Notes under the pieces: generated by a model
What the model was told of the DNA's origin: nothing
Database searches by the model: none
The model's input: the letters and a program-made list of their open reading frames with translations, nothing else
Shown: positions 23,618-31,249 of the stretch, one piece after another
How positions within the stretch are numbered: position 1 is the first letter of the stretch
How the letters are laid out: each line of letters begins with the position of its first letter
Source: Myxococcota bacterium
Lineage (GTDB): Bacteria; Myxococcota_A; Polyangia; JAAYKL01
Length of the DNA stretch: 38,972 nt
Assembly: GCA_030065855.1 (NCBI GenBank)
Contig: JASJCT010000057.1
Span: 1 to 38,972 of the forward strand
Direction: 5' to 3'
Translations under genes and position numbers: made by a program

Positions 23618-24748
23618 ATGGATATTCACCTGCAGACCGGATTCGGGCACCTTACCTTGGGCAGTGTGATCATGATTCTGGTGGGACTCGGATTCATCGC
23701 ACTGGCGATAAAGAAGAATTGGGAACCCCTCGAGTTACTGCCCATTGGCGCCGGCATGGTGCTCGCCAATTTACCCCTGACCGGCCTAACCCAATTCCCA
23801 GAACCAGGCCAGGCCATGGGAACGGCGGGATTGCTCGGCATCATTCTTAAATACGGCCTCTACACCTATATGATTTTGCCCCAGATCATCTTCTTCTGTA
23901 TTGGGGCAATGACCGATTTTGGGCCGTTAATCGCAAATCCCAAGGCGTTTATTTTGGGCGCAGCTGCGCAAGCCGGGATTTTCGTAACCTTCCTGATCGC
24001 CGTGCTTTTGGGGTTTCGCCTAGAAGAAGCTGCTTCAATTGGCATTATCGGCGGTGCGGACGGGCCGACGACCATCTATACAACGGGGAAGTTGGCGCCC
24101 GGTATTATCGGCATTACGTCTACGGCTGCGTATTCCTACATGGCCATGGTGGCGTTGATTCAGCCGCCCATCATCAAGCTGTTGACATCGAAAAAAGAAC
24201 GCGCGATTCAGATGAAACCCATGTCTCGCAAAGTATCGAAGGGCGAGCGGATTTTCTTTTCAATATTCACACCTTGCCTGATTATCTTGATCGTGCCAAA
24301 GAGCGCGCCCCTGGTGGGATTATTGTTTTTGGGAAACCTCTTCCGCGAGAGTGGCGTGGTCGATCGGCTGACCAAGACAGCACAGAACGAGCTCGCCAAT
24401 ATCATCACCATATTGCTGATGCTGGGCGTTGGCGCCTCCATGCCGGCGGATAAGGTGATGCAACCCAGGACCCTGATGATACTGGCAGTGGGGTTTGTCG
24501 CGTTTGGCATCAGCACTGCCACCGGCGTGCTACTTGGCAAACTGATGAGTAAACTCAGCAAAGAGCCGTTCAATCCCATGCTCGGCGCTGCTGGCGTGTC
24601 AGCCGTACCCATGGCAGCGCGCGTGGTGCATCATTTGGGTACCGAAGCCAATAAAAAGAACTACCTCTTGATGCACGCCATGGGGCCTAATTCTGCCGGT
24701 GTCATCGGCTCGGCCATTGCAGCGGGATTTTTTCTCGGGCTATTTTAG
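23618..24748 (+). CDS. Sodium ion-translocating decarboxylase beta subunit (OadB/GcdB/MmdB family)
   Basis: The protein has 376 residues from the ATG at 23618, with GGAG upstream. It is strongly hydrophobic, with about ten membrane segments. The family signature GGADGPTTIY is present, with a conserved second half (MLGAAGVSAVPMAARVVHHLG and MHAMGPNSAGVIGSAIAAG). In this family the carboxybiotin is decarboxylated at the membrane and drives export of one or two sodium ions. The subunit alone does not tell oxaloacetate, glutaconyl-CoA or methylmalonyl-CoA decarboxylase apart; the carboxyltransferase at 31250 points to oxaloacetate. Confidence 0.93.
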   Translation: MDIHLQTGFGHLTLGSVIMILVGLGFIALAIKKNWEPLELLPIGAGMVLANLPLTGLTQFPEPGQAMGTAGLLGIILKYGLYTYMILPQIIFFCIGAMTDFGPLIANPKAFILGAAAQAGIFVTFLIAVLLGFRLEEAASIGIIGGADGPTTIYTTGKLAPGIIGITSTAAYSYMAMVALIQPPIIKLLTSKKERAIQMKPMSRKVSKGERIFFSIFTPCLIILIVPKSAPLVGLLFLGNLFRESGVVDRLTKTAQNELANIITILLMLGVGASMPADKVMQPRTLMILAVGFVAFGISTATGVLLGKLMSKLSKEPFNPMLGAAGVSAVPMAARVVHHLGTEANKKNYLLMHAMGPNSAGVIGSAIAAGFFLGLF

Positions 24749-24763
24749 ACGCCCGTGTAATTA

Positions 24764-25549
24764 TTACCCGTGCACGAAATCCCCAATCCTGCAGACGCGA
24801 TGCATCTCTTCATCACTCAAAGGACCTTTCTCTAGTGCGGCGAGGCCTTCGATCATTTCTCTTTCAGTGCGAGGACCGGTCAGGCACACGTCCACGGCCG
24901 GGTTCGTTAGCACGAACCGATAGCAATCGGCCGCGGTCAAAGGGGTCTCGCCTTGGGGCATTTTATTCGCCTGCAGCAATTTTCCCCATCGGGTGGCGGT
25001 GTAGGTGGTGATCCCCGGCCGATGCTCCGGAAGATCCGCAAACACATCTTGTTCAGCACCGCGATGGGCCGCATTGTAGCGAACCTGCAGTACGTCGAAC
25101 GGTCCATCTTTGGTGCGAGCCATCTGCCCATGGAATTGCCTGTTGTGGCCAGTGATTCCCAGGAAACGCACCTTGCCCTCGTCTACGAGGCGTCGACTCA
25201 CCTCTAGGACACGCCGGCCGGGCATCTTGTTGAACCATCCCAAAAAGAGAATATCGATGGTGTCCAAGGCGAGTTGTTTGAGCCCCTTTTCCACACCCCG
25301 TCGTATCATCAAGCCGGTATGATCGTAGGACTGCATTGCAATGACCAGCGCGTCTCGCTTTTGATGCGCCACTGCCTTGAGTGCGCTCCCCATACCGGGC
25401 TTTTTCCGGTCCCAGTGGAGGTAATTGATCCCGTAGTCTTCGATCGCACGTTCCACAGCCCGAGTGGGGACGCCGTACGCAGCTGCAATGCCAAACCTGC
25501 TGACGCGGAGACCGGTGCGGCCGAGATAGGTCTTTTTGCTAAAATCCAT
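24764..25549 (-). CDS. Aldo/keto reductase-fold protein lacking the usual catalytic tetrad
   Basis: The protein has 261 residues from the ATG at 25549; a TTG at 25558 is equally possible, since no ribosome site is visible. The N-terminus (YLGRTGLRVSRFGIAAAYG), the repeated beta-alpha pattern and the end (DCYRFVLTNPAVDVCLTG) are those of aldo/keto reductases. The catalytic Asp/Tyr region reads NYLHWDRKKPG, the strand expected to hold the Lys reads LVIAMQSY, and the position of the His reads ILFLGWFN, so Lys and His appear replaced. The protein may be a non-reductase member or bind a nucleotide without redox activity. It is convergent with the OadB-like gene, 15 bases away. Confidence 0.8.
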   Translation of the reverse strand: MDFSKKTYLGRTGLRVSRFGIAAAYGVPTRAVERAIEDYGINYLHWDRKKPGMGSALKAVAHQKRDALVIAMQSYDHTGLMIRRGVEKGLKQLALDTIDILFLGWFNKMPGRRVLEVSRRLVDEGKVRFLGITGHNRQFHGQMARTKDGPFDVLQVRYNAAHRGAEQDVFADLPEHRPGITTYTATRWGKLLQANKMPQGETPLTAADCYRFVLTNPAVDVCLTGPRTEREMIEGLAALEKGPLSDEEMHRVCRIGDFVHG

Positions 25550-25577
25550 ATTTTTCAAATTAAACGTCCAGACTCGG

Positions 25578-26402
25578 TTATGGATGCTTTGCCGCTGACT
25601 TAGACCCAGGCGGCAGTGCTTTGTCTATTCGCGCTAGTAAGGTCAGCGTCTTTTCATCACCTTGGCGCGCTTCGAGCGCTTTTTTAGCCCAATTTCGAGC
25701 TTCCCCGTATTCGCGTTTGTTAAAGTGCAGCACAGCCATGTTATAGAGCGCTGCCCAGTAGTTGTTCCGCTTTTCCAGGGCTTGACGATAGTATTGCTCT
25801 TGCACGGCCGGATCATCGGCCAGTCTGCCGAGCGAGTTATACGGCGGTGCGTATCTGGCGTCGGTTTTTATCGCTTTGTTGTAGAGCTGTTTCGCTCTAT
25901 TTTTATCGCCGGATTTAAATGCCCTGTACCCCTTACTCCAAAGGCTACGCGCCTGGTCCCGCTTTGATGGCTTGACCGACGGCAGTGCCACGTCGATTTC
26001 ATGCTTCTTTTCGTTAATGATGTCGATAGCTGCGCGCTGGTTGCCCTGCTTGACCTTTTCTTCGATCTCTGTGAGGCCTTCGCGCGCGTCTTCTATTTTT
26101 TGGACAATCCGGACTCTATCCGTTTCCAGGGCTTTAATCTGCTGTTCATCCTCCTCGGCCTGTTCCTCGAGATCTGCATTCACTTCCAACAGTTCATCCC
26201 GCTTTTTCTCCAAGCGATCAATATCTGCTGTCAGCGAGGCAGCCTGTTGTGTGAGATTCTGTACAATCAGCGCAGATGTACCGATCGCAATCAGCCCGAG
26301 CACAACAATAACGATCAGGGCCACCTGAGCTCGGCGAGATGCTTTTCTCTCTTTTAAGTCCAGCTTTTCCAGTACGTCTCTCAGTTCAGCGACATCAGTC
26401 AT
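25578..26402 (-). CDS. Membrane-anchored coiled-coil TPR protein
   Basis: The protein has 274 residues; the ATG at 26402 follows GGGAGAG. A single membrane helix (about 27-47, ALIVIVVLGLIAIGTSALIV) is followed by a heptad-rich coiled coil (50-120) and three or four TPR-like repeats (150-255, for example AFKSGDKNRAKQLYNKAIKTD). Topology suggests a short cytoplasmic N-terminus and a periplasmic C-terminus that could scaffold envelope proteins. It lies directly downstream of the small membrane protein at 26431 and probably shares its transcript. The function is not known. Confidence 0.75.
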   Translation of the reverse strand: MTDVAELRDVLEKLDLKERKASRRAQVALIVIVVLGLIAIGTSALIVQNLTQQAASLTADIDRLEKKRDELLEVNADLEEQAEEDEQQIKALETDRVRIVQKIEDAREGLTEIEEKVKQGNQRAAIDIINEKKHEIDVALPSVKPSKRDQARSLWSKGYRAFKSGDKNRAKQLYNKAIKTDARYAPPYNSLGRLADDPAVQEQYYRQALEKRNNYWAALYNMAVLHFNKREYGEARNWAKKALEARQGDEKTLTLLARIDKALPPGSKSAAKHP

Positions 26403-26430
26403 GGCTCTCCCTATTCAGATAAAGATTTTT

Positions 26431-26685
26431 TTAGCGATTCAATGACGGCCCGTCTGATCTCGTCCAGGGTTTCCTTGCACCGCCGATTTTGGTGATCGCG
26501 GTTTCACTACCACTCATGATGAGAAATGAAATGCCCAGGATTATCGCACCCACTAAAAACAGGGCGACCTGAGCAATCTGAAATATCTTGATATGGCCTT
26601 GCTGAAGGGCGATGAGATCGTCCAAGTAACCCACGTAGTCGAACCCATCTCCTGCCCCGGAGTCAACTATCACTGTGGTGGACAT
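26431..26685 (-). CDS. Small single-helix membrane protein, possibly frameshifted near its end
   Basis: The protein has 84 residues; the ATG at 26685 follows AGGA. A soluble N-terminus (DGFDYVGYLDDLIALQQGHIK) precedes one membrane helix (about 37-58). The open frame ends in ARKPWTRSDGPSLNR. A -1 shift near the AAAA run around 26487-26490 would instead give an amphipathic tail (KETLDEIRRAVIESLKKSLS) ending in a TAG at 26418, eight bases before the next gene and beside its ribosome site. Either a sequencing or assembly error, a real mutation, or slippage could explain this. The product is not recognised. Confidence 0.6.
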   Translation of the reverse strand: MSTTVIVDSGAGDGFDYVGYLDDLIALQQGHIKIFQIAQVALFLVGAIILGISFLIMSGSETAITKIGGARKPWTRSDGPSLNR

Positions 26686-26814
26686 ATCCTACATAAAATA
26701 ACATATTTGGATGGATAATGCACCTCAGTCGTTCATCACATACACGTCCTTAAGTGGCATGACCTGTTCCTGCCACACGCGCTCGTAACATGCCTCGTCG
26801 AGCCATGTTCCCCC

Positions 26815-26843
26815 TTGCAAAAGCAAAATAATGTATATACAAT
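26815..26843 (+). promoter_or_regulatory. Promoter and palindromic operator of the BrnA-like gene
   Basis: TTGCAA (26815-26820) and TACAAT (26838-26843) are 17 bases apart. The perfect palindrome TGTATATACA (26832-26841) overlaps the -10 and is followed by a second ATGTATATA. BrnA-type antitoxins repress their own operon, so this is a plausible autoregulatory site. Confidence 0.5.
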
Positions 26844-26849
26844 GTATAT

Positions 26850-26909
26850 ATGATCGGTAAGGTTAGATTCAGTTGGGATCCGGATGGTAAGGAGCAAAAA
26901 AATGCGTGA
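26850..26909 (+). pseudogene. Possible brnT toxin remnant (19 codons)
   Basis: A 19-codon frame (ATG at 26850, stop at 26907-26909) reads MIGKVRFSWDPDGKEQKNA. It resembles the first strand of BrnT toxins, which have a FEWDP-like motif followed by a K/N-rich helix. It has no ribosome site of its own and overlaps the antitoxin start. It may be the scar of a deleted toxin, or a chance match. Confidence 0.35.
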
Positions 26910-27147
26910 CAATTACGATTTTTCCAAGGCGAGAAAGAACCCTTACATCGATAAACTAGAGCCGAAGCGTCAGATCTCCATTCGTCTCGATGAAAAGACA
27001 ATCGCATATTTTCAAGGGTTATCGGCCAAACTAAATATGCCCTATCAAAGCCTAATCAATTCATTTTTACAGGATTGCGTAAAAAGGAAGCTCGAACCCA
27101 CCTGGGTCAGTAGCAGTGATACCCCCCCTCAAGAGCTGTCTGATTAA
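26902..27147 (+). CDS. BrnA-like antitoxin (ribbon-helix-helix)
   Basis: The protein has 81 residues from the ATG at 26902, which follows AAGGAG. MRDNYDFSKARKNPY at the N-terminus and RQISIRLDEKTIAYFQGLSAK, with MPYQSLINSFLQDCVKRK further on, match BrnA, the antitoxin of the BrnTA system. BrnA binds the RNase-like BrnT and represses the operon. Usually brnT lies immediately upstream; here only a possible 19-codon scrap is found. The antitoxin thus seems orphaned and could act as a free regulator or a decoy for toxins elsewhere. It is convergent with the FG-GAP lipoprotein gene, nine bases apart. Confidence 0.8.
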   Translation: MRDNYDFSKARKNPYIDKLEPKRQISIRLDEKTIAYFQGLSAKLNMPYQSLINSFLQDCVKRKLEPTWVSSSDTPPQELSD

Positions 27148-27156
27148 CTCAGGAGA

Positions 27157-28788
27157 TCAAATTGCTCCGTTGCGCAAGTAATTGGCGCGCCCGGTGGGCC
27201 AGGGAAGGGCGGCGCCGTCAGAGCCCGGCACCTCATAGATCAGGACCTGGCGAACCCCGTCTTCCCCGTCTTTGAGGCTTATTGTAATCTCCATGGTGCC
27301 ATTGCCGTTCACATCGGCAATCGTCGGTACTGCCATGGCTCCCCGTCCGGGCAACGCCATGTTGTAGAGCACCTCTCCATCTCTGTTCAGAATGACGAGT
27401 GCCCCCTTGCCTTCGTCAGGAGAATAGGTGGTGAAAACGAGTTCTGCAACCCGATCCGTCGATAAATCCGCGGCCAAGACCCCACCGGTCAGGACCCGAT
27501 CGTCCTCAGTATACACAGTCGCCCATACTTCATCGCGGGCCGCATCCACACAGTGAATTCGCCCGTCAAAGCCGGCAAAGACAAACTCCGGCCCAGGTCG
27601 ACTCGGATTGAGGTCCACAACGGTAACCCGGTTGGTCGCTCCCACCACGTTGGTGCCGTCAAAATCCCAAAGCCCTGCCAGATAATCTGGCGCGTGAAAC
27701 GGCGCTGCCCAATCGTCGAGGCGCGTGCCATCACTTCGGATGACCCACAGCCCAACCCCGCGAAGGCGGTCATCTTGGTTGGCGTTTTGTACGGATCCGA
27801 GGACGACCAGCTCGTTTGTCCCATCTCCATCTACATCGGCCATGGCAGGGGCGGAATTGGTAAAGTGGGCTTGATTATCAGTGGCGCCATTGTTGGGCCA
27901 TCCCTGCTGTGCCAGGGCATAGTCGTGCAAAAACCGAATGCCCAGAAACTTGGTTCGTCCCGAAAATATATCGGCCGCCTCAAAGGCCCAACCATCCCCT
28001 TGGTGGAGGCTCAGATAGGCATTGTCCTGGGTGGCAAAGATATCGGCCACACCGTCGTTGTTCACATCACCCACGGCCAGGTTTTGGTCAAATCCACCGG
28101 TCACGTAGCAGGCATCGTCACATCCAGAAGCACCGGTCGTATTGGGTGGGAACCCATTAACCACAGATCCATCCGTGTTAAAGGCGATTACCCAGTCGTT
28201 TTGGTTGTTCTGATTCAGGCAGCGCGTGCTGCCGGCAACGAGCTCGAGTTCCCCGTCCCCATCGATGTCTCCGGCTGCGATAGACCGCATCTCATCTCGC
28301 CAAGTTACTGGAAACCCTGGCATGGCATTGCCCAAGGCATCCCATAAATAGATGGTATCCCGGGAAGCAACAGCGATCTCCTGTCCAGGGGAATGGGGCA
28401 CCAAGTCCCAAACCACAGGCGACGACCAAATGCGGCCAACCGTCTCCTTGCTAAAAACCACGGCGTTGTCCAAATGCCACACGATGAGCCGGTTGTGGCG
28501 CGCAACGATAATGTCGATCGTCCCGTCCTCATCAATATCGGCTACAGCAGGAGAGGCCAACCACCCCTCATGCCACCTGTCATACAGTGTCGCAATCAGT
28601 TGGGGCTCTGCGACCGGTATGAGTTCCGTATCTGAGTCCGTGTCCGCGTCTATATCCGCATCTGTATCTGAGTCTGAATCCGTATCTGCATCCCCTCCGT
28701 CGCTGCCATCAGCAGGGCTGCCATCGCCACAGGCCAGGGCGATGGACGCCAAAAAGCATACAAATAACCGCGAGGACAAGAAAGCCAT
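27157..28788 (-). CDS. FG-GAP/VCBS-repeat lipoprotein with acidic linker
   Basis: The protein has 543 residues; the ATG at 28788 follows AAAGGAG. The lipobox ALAC (about C20) ends a signal peptide. A Ser/Asp/Thr/Ala linker (about 24-54) is followed by a propeller-like domain. Its repeats carry calcium-site-like motifs DIDEDGTIDI, DIDGDGELEL, DVNNDGVADI, DVDGDGTNEL and DVNGNGTMEI, which define FG-GAP (integrin alpha N-terminal-like) repeats. It probably displays a calcium-stabilised propeller on the cell surface for adhesion or protein binding. The ligand is unknown. Confidence 0.88.
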   Translation of the reverse strand: MAFLSSRLFVCFLASIALACGDGSPADGSDGGDADTDSDSDTDADIDADTDSDTELIPVAEPQLIATLYDRWHEGWLASPAVADIDEDGTIDIIVARHNRLIVWHLDNAVVFSKETVGRIWSSPVVWDLVPHSPGQEIAVASRDTIYLWDALGNAMPGFPVTWRDEMRSIAAGDIDGDGELELVAGSTRCLNQNNQNDWVIAFNTDGSVVNGFPPNTTGASGCDDACYVTGGFDQNLAVGDVNNDGVADIFATQDNAYLSLHQGDGWAFEAADIFSGRTKFLGIRFLHDYALAQQGWPNNGATDNQAHFTNSAPAMADVDGDGTNELVVLGSVQNANQDDRLRGVGLWVIRSDGTRLDDWAAPFHAPDYLAGLWDFDGTNVVGATNRVTVVDLNPSRPGPEFVFAGFDGRIHCVDAARDEVWATVYTEDDRVLTGGVLAADLSTDRVAELVFTTYSPDEGKGALVILNRDGEVLYNMALPGRGAMAVPTIADVNGNGTMEITISLKDGEDGVRQVLIYEVPGSDGAALPWPTGRANYLRNGAI

Positions 28789-28885
28789 AGACGTCTCCTT
28801 TCAGTCGAAACCGTACCAACTCACAGTAATAGATTTACCCCGAGGTTGCTGAGAAGGCGAAGACAGTACGTGTAAAAGAGCTAGT

Positions 28886-29437
28886 TTATAGCGCTATGGT
28901 GTTTGGGCATTTTTGCGCAAGCTGAACGTCGTTTAGATCATAAGAAATTGGGCGTCGCGACTCCTGAGAAGAACGTCCAACTGGCTCTTGGCTTACGCCA
29001 ATGCTTCTTTGCCATAGGACTTCTGATACATCTCGACGATAACGACTCACTTGCCAATCTACGGCCCTGAAACCAGCCGCCCCAAAGAAAAACGCGTGTT
29101 TTCGATAAACCTCTTCACTGGTGGTCACCCGGATTTCAGTTGCACCATTGATCGCCATATTGCGCAGGGCATGCTGCATCAGAGTCCCACCTAACCCGCG
29201 ATTGCGCGCTGAAGGGGAGACGGAAATGTGGCAAAGCTTTGCCCGCGGTCCGTTTTTCGTGATAGCGAGACCCAACAAACTCGAATCATCTGAGATAACG
29301 AACAAGCGCCGTCGTCCGCTTGGCAGCTCCCTTTCCACCACAGGGAACCAATCCAAAATACCAGGATAGTACATCTGGAAATTGGTGAGGTATTTTATTA
29401 CCGCGCTGTACAGCTTTTTGGGTCCGCCCAGTTGCAT
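28886..29437 (-). CDS. GNAT-family acetyltransferase
   Basis: The protein has 183 residues from the ATG at 29437, whose A overlaps the preceding stop (TAATG); a TTG at 29449 is an alternative. The acetyl-CoA binding motif reads ISVSPSARNRGLGGTLM, followed by an alpha-beta segment with GATEIRVTTSEE and FFFGAAGFRAV, typical of GNAT. The substrate is unknown. The C-terminal 45 residues are polar and without recognised fold. It is the last gene of the ASCH / dCTP-deaminase-like / GNAT cassette and is translationally coupled to it. Confidence 0.85.
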   Translation of the reverse strand: MQLGGPKKLYSAVIKYLTNFQMYYPGILDWFPVVERELPSGRRRLFVISDDSSLLGLAITKNGPRAKLCHISVSPSARNRGLGGTLMQHALRNMAINGATEIRVTTSEEVYRKHAFFFGAAGFRAVDWQVSRYRRDVSEVLWQRSIGVSQEPVGRSSQESRRPISYDLNDVQLAQKCPNTIAL

Positions 29438-30627
29438 TAATCTGTCCAATCCTTGAAAACGCTCGATAATTTAAGCTCTTGGCGGTCATAAGCGGACTGA
29501 ACAATTTCCGTTTCAGCCGACATGCGAAACAGTTGGATTCGTGCGAGCAGACTACCGTCATATAATCGCGTCGACATGTCTGTTGCCCGCACTTCGAATA
29601 TTAAGGGAGTACCTGGCTTGGAGCGGCCATCATGACACCCAAAACCAGGGTGTGCAAAACCAGCATAGTGGATGCGAATATCACCTATCCGCTCTGAAAT
29701 AGCGATAACCTCTACGGCGATGTCATTTGGAACGGCGAGCCGCTCCTTTGATTTCATGATATAAAAACGACCCTGTTCTAAAACAACAGAGCGCGTTGCG
29801 GCATCTTTTTCGATGTTTATTTTTTCAAAATATTCGGATGGATTGTGCGATCCTGACCCTGCTCGCAGGTCGATAGGTTGGCTATTATCTCGCTGACCAG
29901 CTCCGAAAATATATGGAAAATCAGGATCAGCGAGGTCTACGGTCAAATCGAAAAGTGTCTGATCGGCAATGGTAGAACTTTGGATATTTTTGAGAATTGA
30001 GTCCCAAGATTCAGGCACATTATTTTGATCATGTCGCAGGATATGCCAGAAAGGAGTGCCGAAGTCCTCAATTAAGCGGCGCGAAACAACCGTTGCTGTC
30101 GGAGGACCTGAGAAGAGACGAAGTTGATTGAGACTACCACCTACTTTAACCTGAATCTGAAACGTCTGCGGTAATACCAAAAGATGAAGTGGTCCTGAAT
30201 ACCCTGCCTCCACCACATCATATTCAGTATTATTATCTGTCAATAGTCGAGTGATGACGTCTAACCGACCGATACTGCTTTTGCCGGTTGCACGGCCGTT
30301 AATGTTGGGAGGTAACTCAAGATAGTGATCGAGCTCAACGAGATAAATGCTTTTGGAGTCAAACTGAAAATATTTTCCCTTTTTATCTGTCTGGGGGGCT
30401 ATTTTATTTGAATTCGCTTTTAATTTGGCAAGCTCACGGGTGGTTGGGCGTTGACCCTCAGTGAGTTCCCATGCGTTTTCACCAAGCCGGAGGTCAAATG
30501 CCGACCCGTCAATATCCGGTCGATTAAAAGAGTTACAAGAGATAACCTCGTCCTCAAAAAGCTGAGTTAGTTGCCCTTTGCTGAGAACACCCGGGCTCAT
30601 TTTTACCCGAGATCTGCTATTGCTCAT
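29437..30627 (-). CDS. Two-domain dCTP deaminase-like protein (DCD family, long form)
   Basis: The protein has 396 residues; the ATG at 30627 has GGAG upstream and overlaps the ASCH gene by 11 bases. The first half contains DGSAFDLRLGENAW and GKSSIGRLDVITRLL, with the SSxxR motif of dCTP deaminases. The second half contains IRIHYAGFAHPGFGC and LIFEVRATD, as in the two-repeat form of about 360 residues known from alphaproteobacteria. The enzyme class converts dCTP to dUTP. In the first half, the position where I expect the catalytic Glu reads HLLVLP, so activity may depend on the second half. Single-domain relatives act in phage defence; this is context, not proof. Confidence 0.8.
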   Translation of the reverse strand: MSNSRSRVKMSPGVLSKGQLTQLFEDEVISCNSFNRPDIDGSAFDLRLGENAWELTEGQRPTTRELAKLKANSNKIAPQTDKKGKYFQFDSKSIYLVELDHYLELPPNINGRATGKSSIGRLDVITRLLTDNNTEYDVVEAGYSGPLHLLVLPQTFQIQVKVGGSLNQLRLFSGPPTATVVSRRLIEDFGTPFWHILRHDQNNVPESWDSILKNIQSSTIADQTLFDLTVDLADPDFPYIFGAGQRDNSQPIDLRAGSGSHNPSEYFEKINIEKDAATRSVVLEQGRFYIMKSKERLAVPNDIAVEVIAISERIGDIRIHYAGFAHPGFGCHDGRSKPGTPLIFEVRATDMSTRLYDGSLLARIQLFRMSAETEIVQSAYDRQELKLSSVFKDWTD

Positions 30628-31066
30628 TGCGCACTCCTGGTAGGCTATCCATTTTCATCAACCCGAGCCTTCCTTTAAAAGGAATCGGCGATATGCGTTT
30701 AACATCCTGAAGCACCCACGCATAGAGTCGTCTATTCGGCTGACCGGCATTAAGGTGCAGATCGCGCCAGCTGTCCCAGGTCTTGCAGCTGAATTCGACA
30801 CAATCAAAAAGTTCGCACCGTCCTAGAAGTGCTCCTGTTACGAGCTCACTTTTTTCAAAACCAAACATATTTATTGCATTCCTGTCGCACTGCTTGCCAG
30901 CGTGCAACCAGAGCCGACCGCGATATCGAGTAGACCAAGAGCGCACCTCTATTGTTTTTCGGCCGTTCAGAATGAGCTCGACCCATGGTTGACGGATGCT
31001 CAATGCGACCTCTCCGGAAAAAGATTTCCGTTCTATTTTCCGGCGGAGCCTAGCTTCAGAACGCAA
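30617..31066 (-). CDS. ASCH-domain RNA/nucleotide-binding-type protein
   Basis: The protein has up to 149 residues. Both candidate starts are TTG: 31066 (AGGAG nine bases upstream) and 31003 (GGAGAG six bases upstream), the latter giving the usual short ASCH N-terminus. The core VALSIRQPWVELILNGRKTIEVRSW with RGRLWLHAG is the ASCH/PUA-like signature. Family members bind RNA or act on modified nucleosides such as N4-acetylcytidine. It is the first gene of a cassette with a dCTP-deaminase-like and a GNAT protein, all involving cytosine- or acetyl-related chemistry in family terms, which makes nucleotide metabolism or defence plausible. Confidence 0.82.
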   Translation of the reverse strand: MRSEARLRRKIERKSFSGEVALSIRQPWVELILNGRKTIEVRSWSTRYRGRLWLHAGKQCDRNAINMFGFEKSELVTGALLGRCELFDCVEFSCKTWDSWRDLHLNAGQPNRRLYAWVLQDVKRISPIPFKGRLGLMKMDSLPGVRNEQ

Positions 31067-31128
31067 TATAAAAATCTCCTAACATCATACGGTATCAAAA
31101 AAAGGATGAAGATAAAACAAAAACAACT

Positions 31129-31151
31129 GAACATCTGTATCAGAGATGTTC
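31129..31151. promoter_or_regulatory. Inverted repeat upstream of the ASCH cassette
   Basis: GAACATCT and AGATGTTC form perfect 8-base arms with a 7-base spacer, about 65 bases upstream of the first TTG. No T-tract follows. It is a candidate operator; it is too widely spaced for a LexA box. Confidence 0.4.
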
Positions 31152-31249
31152 TTACATAGATAATAGTTTATCTAACGCCGTTAAAGACGCGAAGATGGGA
31201 ACCTTGAAACGAAATTGTTTAAGGGCACACGGTGGCCAATGGGCTCTTC

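Noticed and set aside
27553..28347. Plus-strand 264-codon frame
   Set aside because: It is antisense to the FG-GAP lipoprotein, whose repeats, lipobox and ribosome site are clear.
31129..31151. LexA box
   Set aside because: The arms GAAC and GTTC are 15 bases apart, far more than the spacing in known LexA sites.
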